Positions 35,233-43,442 are shown, numbered from the stretch's first letter. The stretch is DNA of 46,801 nucleotides from Anaerobiospirillum sp. NML120448 (GCF_023050945.1 NZ_JALKIM010000026.1:1-46801), one strand, 5' to 3'. The notes: a model not told the origin generated them from the letters alone. Translations and numbers: made by a program.

Positions 35233-35943
35233 ATGAGCGTGCAGACTATTTTAGCTATTGATACTGCTACAGAAAATTGCTCCGTAGCCTTAGGTCATAA
35301 TGGTAAGATTTTCTTAAAGAGTGAAGTTGCTCCTCAAAAACATGCCAATTTAGTGTTAGGCATGATTGATGAGTTATTGACCGAAAATAATGTTGACCGT
35401 AGTGCAATTGATGCTATTGGCTTTGGATCAGGCCCTGGTTCTTTTACTGGTGTACGTATTGCTGTATCAACAGCTCAAGGCCTAGCCTTAGGTTTAGATA
35501 AAAAGGTTTTTGGCCTTAGCGATCTTAAGTTGTTAGTAGTAAAAGAGTTATTAGCTAAAGGTACCAGCCAAGAGCCTTGCTTTGGTCTTGGTTGTATTGA
35601 TGCTCGTATGGGTGAGGTCTATTTAGCTCTTTATAGTTATGATGGCCAGAATATTAATACTGTCATTAGTGAGCAAGTATTAAAGCCAGAGAATGCTATT
35701 GCACAGCTTAAAGCACATCAAGATAAGCTGCACTCCAACTTAGTCTTAGCAGGTAGTGGTATTGCTATTTTACAAAGCCAAGACCCACAGTTAATTCCTG
35801 GTGAGGTCAAAGAGCTTTATCCTCAGGCTGATGCTATTATTGCTTGTGCTCAAGTAGAAAAGGTAGACCTTAGAGATCCTAGTGAGGCTGAGCCTTTATA
35901 TTGCCGCAATGAGGTAACCTGGAAAAAGATAGGCGAGCAATAG
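35233..35943 (+). CDS. tsaB: tRNA threonylcarbamoyladenosine biosynthesis protein TsaB
   Basis: TsaB is the non-catalytic ASKHA-fold partner that binds TsaD and TsaE and is required to place threonylcarbamoyl on A37 of ANN-decoding tRNAs. ILAIDTATENCSVAL (6-20) and GFGSGPGSFTGVRIAVSTAQ (62-81) are the family hallmarks; the C-terminal YCRNEVTWKK also fits. 236 aa matches the usual 230 or so. AGGAT lies before the ATG. It is a single-gene unit closed by a hairpin; the other t6A genes are not in the window. Confidence 0.96.
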   Translation: MSVQTILAIDTATENCSVALGHNGKIFLKSEVAPQKHANLVLGMIDELLTENNVDRSAIDAIGFGSGPGSFTGVRIAVSTAQGLALGLDKKVFGLSDLKLLVVKELLAKGTSQEPCFGLGCIDARMGEVYLALYSYDGQNINTVISEQVLKPENAIAQLKAHQDKLHSNLVLAGSGIAILQSQDPQLIPGEVKELYPQADAIIACAQVEKVDLRDPSEAEPLYCRNEVTWKKIGEQ

Positions 35944-35951
35944 CAATTTTT

Positions 35952-35989
35952 AGTATTGGTTGGTGGAATGAGACTAACCAATACTTTTG
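35952..35989 (+). terminator. Terminator of tsaB
   Basis: AGTATTGGTT (35952-35961) pairs perfectly with AACCAATACT (35976-35985) and is followed by TTT; the loop is 14 bases. Confidence 0.7.
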
Positions 35990-36017
35990 AAGAATAGTTG
36001 TATCTGAGCCATTATTA

Positions 36018-36419
36018 TGTGCAAATTAAGGCAAGACCTATAGGTTGGCACATTAATTTCATATCGCATTTAGTCTGAAAAGATAGTTCAGGATGATCAC
36101 TTTACAGAATTTATAGCAGGCTGTTTAGTACAACTTGCTAAACAGGTGCGTTTATAAGTATTTACACCTTTTGTCAAAAGTGCTTATTTTAAGGCTAATA
36201 AGAAGAGCTTTAGGATAGGTAGGCAAGAAAGGGTGGCATCAGAGCAAGACTCTGATGCGCTAACATGAATACAGCAAAGGCATAAGAGCTTATGCCTCGG
36301 TAAGTAGGGCAAATACTTACCACTGTTTAACTAAAGGTGAGAGCCTTTAGTAAAGATCTCTCCTGAGCTATCTGCTCAGTGGCTGGGGGTTTTTGGACTT
36401 AGGAATTTAAACCCTCAGC
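36018..36419 (+). ncRNA. Candidate structured RNA: array of six or more perfect hairpins
   Basis: In order: CTGTTTAG/CTAAACAG (36121-36145), GCATCAGA/TCTGATGC (36236-36258), AGGCATAA-GAGC-TTATGCCT (36278-36297), GGTAAGTA/TACTTACC (36299-36321), ACTAAAGG/CCTTTAGT (36330-36351), CTGAGC/GCTCAG (36363-36379) and GCTGGGGGTTT/AAACCCTCAGC (36382-36419, with one G-U pair that forms only on the plus strand). Loops are 4-16 bases. TGTGC/GCACA and AAATTAA/TTAATTT at 36018-36059 are interleaved. Such density is far beyond chance. CAGGATG occurs once at 36089 and GGA twice in the last loop, but the middle loops lack GGA, so a CsrB-type RNA is not supported. No known RNA signature was seen; promoter and end are undefined. 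Confidence 0.55.
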
Positions 36420-37061
36420 GTCCTACTATTGAATACGGCCTATTTAAGAAAAAGTTTAGTGATTTAATTAAATATTTCTCAAATATTAGCGCTTTTTTCT
36501 ATTTCTCCCTCCTTCAAAGTCAAGTGATCCCTTTATTTATCAGCTTTTAGAGCTACTTAAGCTTTTGCCGTTTTGACCTAAGCTAAGCTGTATTATTTTT
36601 GCACTATTAGTGAACAAAATTTCAATAAATGCGATATTTATCGTATTTGTATTATTGTGAGTAAATAAAGTGGATACGGCAAAAATTGCCGCATTTTCGC
36701 AACAATAGATATACACTTACTCACTCATGTGCTCTAAAAGTACCGAGCTTTAGGATTAATTATGGTTAGTTTGGGTAGGAACTAGCCACAGGGCTCTTAT
36801 AGGAGATGCAGTAAGTGCAGAGGCTATTTACTTTGCTAGCAGTGACTCTTGAGCTTGGGTAGGTACTCAATAGTAGGTTTAGCTTTAGCTTAAGCTTTAA
36901 CTAAGGGCTTATAGTTGCGCTTAAATAGGGGACAGCCACCACTATCGCTAGGCTAATGGAGGGCCTTGAATTACATTAAGCGTGAGCCTTGGAAACAGGA
37001 TGGCTAAAGGGCAGTGGGCAAAGGGTAAAAGGTAAAGGGCAGTAAGGCAGTTGCCTTTAAG

Positions 37062-37112
37062 AGAAAAATTAGGCCTCGAATACGTCCTTAAGAGAGCATA
37101 TATAGAGGCCTG
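37062..37112 (-). terminator. Terminator of the exported-protein gene
   Basis: On the minus strand AGGCCTC (from 37105-37111) pairs with GAGGCCT (from 37071-37077) and is followed by AATTTTT. It lies just after the stop at 37126; the loop is long (27 bases). Confidence 0.6.
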
Positions 37113-37125
37113 TTAGGCAATGCTT

Positions 37126-38403
37126 TTAGTCAAAGTTGTAATGGTAGCTTTGTAAGATACGCTCACATAAAGGTGAGAGCTCTTCAAATTGTTGTTTAAC
37201 TACTGCCGCTTGTGATTGACGGCCAAAGAGTTCACAACTTAAGGTAGCTATAATGTTGTGGCTGACAATACTGCGCTCATAAAAATAGTTTTGCATATCA
37301 GGCAAAACGCCATCACTGCCTTTTTTAAGATATGCTCTTAAACTTAACTCCATGTAGTGATCATTTGGGTCAATAGGGTAGTTAAAGACGCTTTGATGGG
37401 AGCCTTGGTTAGAAATCTTTAGTGCATCTTGAGTGCTTCTAACCTCTTGCAAAATCTCATACTCACCATAAAGCATATTATCCTTATCACTAAAACGCTG
37501 CAAGAGGCGTGCTTTAAAGTCATCAAAGCTTAAACTTTGCTCATCATCAAGTGGAGTGATCTTTAAGGTGATCATAAAGTTGCTATCGTCAGCGCTATAG
37601 CTAATCACAGTAGTATCACCTGCTACCATAAAGCTCTCAGTAAGATCTTTAGGGTAGTCAAAAGCTACATTCACAGATTGAGCTGCGATTTGAGCTGGCT
37701 CGGAGGATTGGGGATGAGCAGGCGCAAAACTATTGCCAGAGCGTAAGCCTAAGCCTTGAGCATTGCCAAGATAAGCTCTTCTTTGATCAGCAGGATCATC
37801 GCTAGAGTGAAAATGGTCTTGTGCTAAATCTAAGTTGATATTGTGTTCACAACGAGCCATTGGCAAATTACTGGCCATACTTGGCAGTGGGCTAGTTAAC
37901 TTGGCTGTTCCTAAAACATCAGAGCTTTTAGCCTGAGCAGGGCTTTGATTCTGAGCCTGCTCCTTAACCTGGTCATGGGCCTGAGCCTGAGTTTCAATGG
38001 AGCTTACCGCCTTATCAATGCTGTTTTCAATGCTAGTATTAGCGTCTTGAGCTTGTAAAGAGGTATATGCGCCAGAGATGGTAGAGCTTTGAGCATTATC
38101 ATTATGATCAAGAGAGGCAATATAATTACCCTTGTCTGCCTGAAACACAATATCCTCTGAATAGAAATTGTCAGCAGAACTATTAATGCTTGGTAAGGAA
38201 ACAGGCTCTAAATCTTTATCTCGATTACGATGGCGGTCAGTTGCGCCAATACGTAAGGTATTGGTTTCGCCACTATCATTAGAGGAGCGAGCGCTAGTAC
38301 GACTGTTAAAATTCTCCATGCTGTCAGCATAAGCAGATGCAGCAGCTGATGAAGTTAAAAGAGCCAATAGCACGCTGGTAGATAGTGAAGAAAACTTGTT
38401 CAT
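37126..38403 (-). CDS. Exported protein of unknown function (425 aa)
   Basis: MNKFSSLSTSVLLALLTSSA followed by AASAYA-D is a classical signal peptide with cleavage expected after Ala26, so the protein is periplasmic or secreted. Residues 27 to about 235 are low complexity (Ser, Gln, Ala, Asn). The C-terminal 185 residues look folded (VAFDYPKDLTESFMVAGDTT, MITLKITPLDDEQSLSFDDF, FKARLLQRF), vaguely like the beta-rich periplasmic DcrB/PsbP type, which is a guess. Two cysteines near the end (CELFGRQ and LCERIL) could form a disulfide. The ribosome binding site is poor. A 20-bp palindrome lies about 210 bases upstream. Confidence 0.75.
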   Translation of the reverse strand: MNKFSSLSTSVLLALLTSSAAASAYADSMENFNSRTSARSSNDSGETNTLRIGATDRHRNRDKDLEPVSLPSINSSADNFYSEDIVFQADKGNYIASLDHNDNAQSSTISGAYTSLQAQDANTSIENSIDKAVSSIETQAQAHDQVKEQAQNQSPAQAKSSDVLGTAKLTSPLPSMASNLPMARCEHNINLDLAQDHFHSSDDPADQRRAYLGNAQGLGLRSGNSFAPAHPQSSEPAQIAAQSVNVAFDYPKDLTESFMVAGDTTVISYSADDSNFMITLKITPLDDEQSLSFDDFKARLLQRFSDKDNMLYGEYEILQEVRSTQDALKISNQGSHQSVFNYPIDPNDHYMELSLRAYLKKGSDGVLPDMQNYFYERSIVSHNIIATLSCELFGRQSQAAVVKQQFEELSPLCERILQSYHYNFD

Positions 38404-38610
38404 AAAAAAAACCGAAATTTAAAAAGTTTGTCCAGCTCTCTCGAGCTCACGATCAAGGCACGATAAATCCTTATTCTTGCATCCGCAATGAATAAGCACC
38501 AAATAAAACTATGTGCTTGTTAGGCAAGCGTAAAGGAGCAGCTTGTTGCTCCTGGTTAGTGATGCGATTGATCGTTAAAATCTGTTTGCCTGATTATTTG
38601 GTCTTAATCT

Positions 38611-38630
38611 TTAAGTTTGTACAAACTTAA
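38611..38630. promoter_or_regulatory. Perfect 20-bp palindrome, possible operator
   Basis: TTAAGTTTGTACAAACTTAA is identical to its reverse complement over all 20 bases. A gapless palindrome of this length in an intergenic region is typical of a binding site for a dimeric repressor. It lies 208 bases before the exported-protein gene. Confidence 0.5.
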
Positions 38631-39284
38631 CGTATAAGCTACGCCATTAAAGAACACAAGGGAACATAATAATCAACTTATACAAAGACCGAATTTGAGT
38701 AATAGTCAATGCATGTAAAATCACGAAAGTGAAATGATATTTCCTTAGAGTTGTTGTCGAATTATCGAGGCACATATTAGATCAATGTTTATGGCTTTTC
38801 TACAAACTTAGGCTAAACCTAAGAGCTATATCACATCTCACTCAATATCTATTGATTAAAAAGCAAGCATGCACAGAAAATAAGCAACATGACCTGAGTG
38901 CAAAACAAATCTAGGCAAGCATCAATGCTTTAAAATACCTCACAAATTATGATTTCTTTGTTGCGATATTTCTGACCTAAAAGTCAGTAAATAAAGGAAC
39001 TAAGAATCTTTATAGCAGCTTTGTTAGACTACCATTTCAGGCATAGCTAATGTAATTTATCAAAAACTCTATTGCAAGCAACAGAGAGCGGGATCAGCAA
39101 ATTTGGCTAAAATTTAATTGAGAAAGATCTGTTTTGGTGCACGGTTAAAGGTCGATCACCAAAAGGGTTAGTACTCTTGAGCAATCTAAGAGCAATTCAC
39201 AAAAGCATCAATGATCTTGCGATTAAGTGATAGTAGAAAATTACAAAAGCCTGTAAAAATAAAGGTTTGTATCTATTGTTTAGT

Positions 39285-39310
39285 GAAAATAAAAGCAGCT
39301 TAAAGCTGCC
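39285..39310 (-). terminator. Terminator of tRNA-Ser copy 1
   Basis: GCAGCT/AGCTGC (39295-39300/39304-39309) forms a tight hairpin; on the minus strand TTTTATTTT follows. The same element follows the second tRNA copy. Confidence 0.85.
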
Positions 39311-39325
39311 TTATTATTTAATTAC

Positions 39326-39416
39326 TGGCGGTGAGGGCGGGATTCGAACCCGCGATACGGAGTTACCGTATACACGCTTTCCAGGCGTGCTCCTTCAGCC
39401 ACTCGGACACCTCACC
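39326..39416 (-). tRNA. serW-like tRNA-Ser: tRNA-Ser(GGA), copy 1
   Basis: The minus strand folds as a class II tRNA: acceptor GGTGAGG/CCTCACC, discriminator G and encoded CCA; anticodon stem CACGC/GCGTG with loop CTGGAAA giving anticodon GGA (reads UCC and UCU); long variable arm (TACGGTAACTCCGTA) as required for serine; T loop TTCGAAT. 91 bases including CCA. It is identical to copy 2. Confidence 0.97.
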
Positions 39417-39459
39417 GCACCAGAACATCCCACTGTCGTGGTTGTTTGGAACGGTGCTC

Positions 39460-39487
39460 ATTATATAGAAAATTTGGCTCAATGCAA
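39460..39487 (-). promoter_or_regulatory. Promoter of tRNA-Ser copy 1
   Basis: On the minus strand TTGCAT (39482-39487) and TATAAT (39460-39465) are 16 bases apart, followed by a G/C-containing discriminator GAGCACCG. The arrangement is conserved at copy 2. Confidence 0.8.
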
Positions 39488-39778
39488 GCCTTTGCGCAAA
39501 CTTTTTACAAAAAAGCCGCAAGCGCAGTGCACCAACATCACCTCAAGTGCTACCTTCTCACCAGAATAACCTTACAAAAAACAGATAAACATCGCATTTG
39601 CTAACACCAAATTTACAAAGCTTCCAGTCCATCCATCAAGCACATAAAAAGTGAGCACTACCATCACCCATAGCCAAGCCCAAGCTCAAGACTAAGCTAA
39701 AGCTCAACTCCAAGCACCAGAGCAAATTCCAGTGCAAGCTTAAAGGCAAGTCCATTAGGCAAACCTAAGGATAAGTTT

Positions 39779-39880
39779 ATGAGCAAGCTAAAGGGCAAAG
39801 CTGTTGGCAAGTCTACGGGCAAGCCAATGAGCAAGCTTATGGGCAAGTCCATGCAGCGCATAATGGGTAGACTAATTTAA
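39779..39880 (+). CDS. Possible 33-aa highly basic tetrapeptide-repeat protein
   Basis: An AAGGA site lies 7 bases before the ATG. The 33-codon frame encodes a peptide starting MSKLKGKAVGKSTGKPMSKL with seven Lys, two Arg and no acidic residue (net about +9). From residue 2 onward it divides into eight tetrapeptides that each have Lys or Arg at the second place. The pattern reflects a 12-base DNA repeat (GGCAAGTCNATG-like). A bulged hairpin follows the stop. It could be a real cationic small protein or a by-product of simple-sequence expansion. Confidence 0.4.
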   Translation: MSKLKGKAVGKSTGKPMSKLMGKSMQRIMGRLI

Positions 39881-40040
39881 TAAAGAAGCCGTATGGTGCT
39901 ATTGGCCATACTTCTTTGGCAACAAAAGAAAACAGCACCTGAACTCTACAAACAAGCCCAGGTGCGGAAAAATTACATAACTTAGTGATTATTGTTAGTA
40001 ATGAGTAAAAGAAAGCAAAATTTAATCAAACATAGCCTAA

Positions 40041-41306
40041 CTATGCTAGAGCGGAGCTGAGATCGGCAATAATATCGTTAACGTCCTCAAGACCTACGGA
40101 AAGACGAATTAGATTAGGGCTAATGCCTGCTTGTGCTAATTGCTCATCAGTAAGTTGGCGATGAGAGGAGCTAGCAGGGTGAAGCACAATAGTCTTAATA
40201 TCGGCTACGTGTACTTTTACGTTGATAAGATCTAACTTGTCGACAAATTGTGAGCAATCGTCTTTGGTGCCTTTGAGCTTAAAGGAGAGCACACCACTTG
40301 CGCCTTTAGGTAGGTACTTATTAGCTAAAGCAAGTTCACTGGAGTTTGCAAGTAAAGGATAGAATACTTGCTCTACTTTTGGATGGTTTGATAAAAACTC
40401 AGCCACCTTTAAGGCGTTGGCACTGTGGCGATCCATACGTAAAGGTAAAGTCTCTAAGCCCTGGTTAACGTAAAAAGCATTTTGTGGGCTTTGCAAGCAG
40501 CCCAAATCACGAATTAATTGGACACGAGCTTTAACAATATAAGCAGCCTTGCCAAAAGCCTCAGTATAAACACTACCATGGTAGGAAGCATCTGGCTCAC
40601 TAAACTCTGCAAACTTATCCTTATGAGCTGCCCAGTCAAAATTACCAGAGTCTACAATAGCACCACCTAAGCCCAAGGCATGGCCATCCATATATTTGGT
40701 AGTGGAGTGCACTACGATGTCAGCACCAAACTCAATAGGGCGGCATAAGTAAGGAGTAGCAAAAGTATTATCAACTAATAAAGGTACGCCATTATCGTGA
40801 GCAAGCTTTGCTATACGCTCAATGTCTAAAACCTTGGTGCAAGGATTAGAAATGGTCTCTGCTACTAAAGCCTTGGTATTAGGCTTAAAGTAAGAGCTAA
40901 GCTCCTCATTAGACTTAGTTTCATCAATAAAGCTTACCTCTATGCCAAAGCGCTTTAAGGTAACTGCTATTAAATTAATAGTGCCACCATATAAATTGGT
41001 GCAAGCTACAATGTGATCACCACTTTGGCAAATGTTTAATAATGCAACCATCCAGGCGGCCTGACCAGAGCTGGTACAAATAGCACCTACACCACCTTCA
41101 AGAGCGGCTATTTTTTGCTCAACAGCATCAACAGTTGGATTAGCTAAACGAGAGTAGAAGAAGCCAGCTGCTTGTAAGTCAAAAAGCTTAGCTACTTGCT
41201 CAGTAGAGTCATATTTAAAGGTAGTGCTTTGATAAATAGGGAGAGCTCCTGCCTCTCCATTTTTAGGTTGGTAGCCAGCATGCAAACATTTGGTTGCAAA
41301 TTCCAT
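40041..41306 (-). CDS. metY: O-acetylhomoserine sulfhydrylase (Cys/Met metabolism PLP enzyme)
   Basis: The 421-aa enzyme belongs to the Cys/Met gamma-family of PLP enzymes and should combine O-acetylhomoserine with sulfide to give homocysteine in the cytoplasm. Visible features: TKCLHAGYQP at the start, YSRLANPTVDAVEQKIAALE, TNLYGGT, the PLP-binding Lys204 in VVHSTTKYMDGHALGLGG, and C-terminal HPASSSHRQLTDEQL with IRLSVGLEDVNDIIADL. The motif set and length fit MetY better than MetB/MetC, though substrate cannot be proved. The start at 41306 follows AAGGAG at 8 bases; seven more codons upstream are open. No MetJ box was recognised upstream. It lies between two identical tRNA-Ser genes. Confidence 0.9.
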   Translation of the reverse strand: MEFATKCLHAGYQPKNGEAGALPIYQSTTFKYDSTEQVAKLFDLQAAGFFYSRLANPTVDAVEQKIAALEGGVGAICTSSGQAAWMVALLNICQSGDHIVACTNLYGGTINLIAVTLKRFGIEVSFIDETKSNEELSSYFKPNTKALVAETISNPCTKVLDIERIAKLAHDNGVPLLVDNTFATPYLCRPIEFGADIVVHSTTKYMDGHALGLGGAIVDSGNFDWAAHKDKFAEFSEPDASYHGSVYTEAFGKAAYIVKARVQLIRDLGCLQSPQNAFYVNQGLETLPLRMDRHSANALKVAEFLSNHPKVEQVFYPLLANSSELALANKYLPKGASGVLSFKLKGTKDDCSQFVDKLDLINVKVHVADIKTIVLHPASSSHRQLTDEQLAQAGISPNLIRLSVGLEDVNDIIADLSSALA

Positions 41307-41499
41307 AAAAATCTCCTTAAAGGTCAAGTCTACTCACAAGACGACAACAACAAACCAGGAAACATGCATTTCCCAAAGTGATCTTAAGGATCAAAAAGGC
41401 TTGACCATATAATTGTCCAAGTGCTTTATCATAAGCGACCTATTATGCTGACTATGGCTTTTGCACCAAACCTTTCACCACCTCACCAAAAAAACATAA

Positions 41500-41649
41500 C
41501 CTCTGCTCATTTTTAAGGCAAAACTACCATTACCCGCCGCAGCTGCCGCTGCTGTAGCGTTCTCAGCAGCTACTACTGCTACTGTTACTGCTACAGCAAC
41601 CGCAAAAACAACAGCTCGTTCTCTTAGACTGGCTATTTCAGTCGCTTGA
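41500..41649 (+). pseudogene. Ala/Thr-rich coding-like remnant
   Basis: The frame is open for 49 codons from a TAA to a TGA without a start codon. It would encode an Ala/Thr/Val-rich stretch (LPLPAAAAAAVAFSAATTA), a composition seen in the tails of other proteins here. It may be the broken end of a low-complexity protein gene. Confidence 0.25.
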
Positions 41650-42203
41650 GAAAGTTGCTACTTTTACTAAGCAAGTTATGTTTTCGTGCCAGCAAAGTCT
41701 CTTGCTATTAATTGCTAACTGATTCTCTGTATGTAAAGGTAGTTTGCTCAATGGAGGAAATGCGGCTCTTATACGTTCAAATGGTGAGCAAGTCTAAATT
41801 GGGTGTAATAGGGTAATGCCTCATACGCTTAACAGTAGCTTGATAAAGTTGCTACTTTTACTAAGCAAGCTATGTTTTGTGCCAGCAAAGTCATCTTGCT
41901 ATTAGTAGCTAACTGGTTCTCTGTATGTAAAGGTAGTTTGCTCAATGAAGGAAATGCGGCTCTTATAAGTTGGTATGGTGAGCAAGTCTAAATAGGGAGT
42001 AATAGGGTAATGCCTCATACGCTTAACAGCAGCTTAAGTAAGTTGCTACTTCTACTAAGCAAGCTAAGCTTTTGTGCCAGCAAAGCCTCTTGCTATTAAT
42101 GGCTAACTGATTCTCTGTGTGTAAGGGTTGTTTGCTCAATGAAGGAAATACGGCTCTTATAAGCTGGTATGGTGAGCAAGTCTAAATAGGGAGTAATAGG
42201 GGT
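41640..42203. repeat. Three tandem copies of a 194-bp non-coding unit
   Basis: AGTTGCTACTT recurs at 41653, 41847 and 42041, exactly 194 bases apart, and the copies stay alike to the terminal GTAATAGGG. They differ at scattered bases, with no shared reading frame. Internal inverted repeats AGCAAG/CTTGCT and TTGCTCA/TGAGCAA are kept in all three copies. The third copy ends at about 42203. Confidence 0.9.
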
Positions 42204-42359
42204 ATAGTTTTTAGTTAACAAGGCATTAAGGCATTAAGGGTCTATGATCAAATAGCAGGGGAGGTATTCTTAAGCTAAGCTTTTGGTAAAAGATGCTATC
42301 AAGAAAGGTTGGGGCAGGAGTTTTTATTATCAATCAAATAGATAAATATCTATGTGAAT

Positions 42360-42388
42360 AGGCAAAATAAAAGCAGCTTTAAGCTGCC
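42360..42388 (-). terminator. Terminator of tRNA-Ser copy 2
   Basis: GCAGCTT/AAGCTGC (42373-42379/42381-42387) forms the hairpin; minus-strand TTTTATTTT follows. Confidence 0.85.
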
Positions 42389-42403
42389 TTATTTCTTACT
42401 TAC

Positions 42404-42494
42404 TGGCGGTGAGGGCGGGATTCGAACCCGCGATACGGAGTTACCGTATACACGCTTTCCAGGCGTGCTCCTTCAGCCACTCGGACACCTCACC
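42404..42494 (-). tRNA. serW-like tRNA-Ser: tRNA-Ser(GGA), copy 2
   Basis: The 91 bases are identical to those at 39326-39416, including the encoded CCA, GGA anticodon and long variable arm. The flanks are also alike (terminator hairpin downstream, about 45 bases CACTGTCGTGGTTGTTTGGA and TATAAT region upstream), so the unit was duplicated with its promoter. Confidence 0.97.
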
Positions 42495-42536
42495 GCTCTA
42501 AACAGTCCACTGTCGTGGTTGTTTGGAACGGTGCTC

Positions 42537-42564
42537 ATTATAAGGAAAAATTAATGACTTGCAA
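42537..42564 (-). promoter_or_regulatory. Promoter of tRNA-Ser copy 2
   Basis: Minus-strand TTGCAA (42559-42564) and TATAAT (42537-42542) with a 16-base spacer, same layout as at copy 1. Confidence 0.8.
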
Positions 42565-43064
42565 GCTTTTTTAACAAAAATTTACGCAAATTTTCATGTA
42601 CCACTAATAAAAAGCCATAAATAAGCCATTATAGGCCAGACACAATGCCATACATATTTGCACTAACTTGCAGCTAAAACCATAAATCCATCATGAACTT
42701 GTACCCCAACTCATGATTTCCTAATTAAGAGTATTGAGTTTTAATTAGTTGATTACTTTAAAGGAAGCAAAGGTAACTCTGGTAAGGGAACCCTATATAA
42801 ATACTTAATAGGAATGCTATATGCTATAGCAGACCTATAGTATGCTAATGCCTAAAAAAATATTTTTTTCTGAAAAGTAGATATTAAAGGGGGTTTTTGC
42901 TTAACATTTATGACGGTAGGGAAGCCTACCTACTAAATCCAAGGTTTTATGCTCAGAGCGTTAGCGCTAATTCACAGTTTAATTTATCTTGTTTTTTTCA
43001 ATAATTAGGTAAACATTCCACTTACTTTCACTTGTCTTTCAAATTAAGGCAGTGTCGTGGCAGA

Positions 43065-43124
43065 TAGGTAGGCAGGTAGGTAGGTAGGGCAGGCATATGG
43101 CATATGGCATATGGCATATGGTAT
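43065..43124. repeat. GGTA and CATATGG short tandem repeats
   Basis: AGGTAGGCAGGTAGGTAGGT-type units run from 43065 to 43088, followed by four CATATGG units (43094-43122). Simple-sequence DNA; NdeI-like CATATG sites are repeated every 7 bases. Confidence 0.7.
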
Positions 43125-43353
43125 ATGCGTTGCAGCTAATGCCAACGTAACAGTGCGCCTAAACAGGTACAAGTGCGACAACAATGCCATGGCGTGATTT
43201 GGGTATTGATACTAGGGCGTAAAGCGGGCATTTAGGTATTGCCGTTAAACTGCGTATAGATCCAGCCACTTATACTATTATCATGGTCGGATTTTGAAAG
43301 ATAAGTGTATATTTTTGCCAGTTAATATTGATAAATATAAATGTGACCTTTTG

Positions 43354-43442
43354 TTAAAAAGCCCAAGTGTCAGAGAACTATGATTGATCTTGCACTTGGG
43401 CTTTAAATTTGGGCTGCTAGAATATTATCAGTGCTAGCAGCC
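43354..43442 (-). terminator. Two tandem hairpins after ppiD
   Basis: GGCTGCTAG/CTAGCAGCC (43412-43442) comes first after the stop, then AAAGCCCAAGTG/CACTTGGGCTTT (43358-43404), twelve perfect pairs followed by TTAAC with a run of T on the minus strand. The second is the likely terminator. Confidence 0.75.

Larger units (their letters stand above)
35944..37125. other. Long hairpin-rich intergenic region (1.2 kb)
   Basis: It starts with the tsaB terminator, continues with the hairpin array at 36018-36419 and then further small symmetric sites: CGATA-TT-TATCG (36632-36643) and CGGCAA-AAA-TTGCCG (36677-36691). The last 120 bases hold AAGGCA/TGCCTT and the terminator of the exported-protein gene. 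No protein frame with a ribosome binding site was found. Confidence 0.5.
38404..39325. other. Intergenic region (0.9 kb) upstream of the exported-protein gene
   Basis: It contains AGGAGCA/TGCTCCT (38534-38553), the 20-bp palindrome at 38611-38630, a small TCAC-GAAA-GTGA hairpin (38720-38731) and AAGCAT/ATGCTT (38917-38930). No gene was found. Confidence 0.4.
39417..40040. other. Intergenic region between tRNA-Ser 1 and metY
   Basis: It holds the tRNA promoter, a run of short imperfect AAGCTC/AAGCTA repeats (39673-39760), the small frame at 39779-39880 and a bulged hairpin AAAGAA-gcc-GTATGG/CCATAC-TTCTTT (39882-39923). Nothing else is supported. Confidence 0.4.
41307..42403. other. Region upstream of metY with 194-bp repeats
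   Basis: About 200 bases of metY upstream sequence are followed by an alanine/threonine-coding ghost frame (41500-41649), the three 194-bp repeats and 150 bases of AT-rich sequence leading to the tRNA-Ser terminator. No intact gene is seen. Confidence 0.5.

Noticed and set aside
36018-36059. H-type pseudoknot from TGTGC/GCACA and AAATTAA/TTAATTT
   Set aside because: The connecting loops would have zero bases, which is sterically impossible for both helices at once; at most these are alternative pairings.
36080-36420. CsrB/RsmZ-type CsrA-sponge RNA
   Set aside because: Only one CAGGATG and two loop GGA sites; the central five hairpin loops have none.
39326-42494. Genomic island bounded by tRNA attachment sites
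   Set aside because: No integrase is present, and the duplication includes the full tRNA with promoter and terminator rather than a 3' tRNA fragment.
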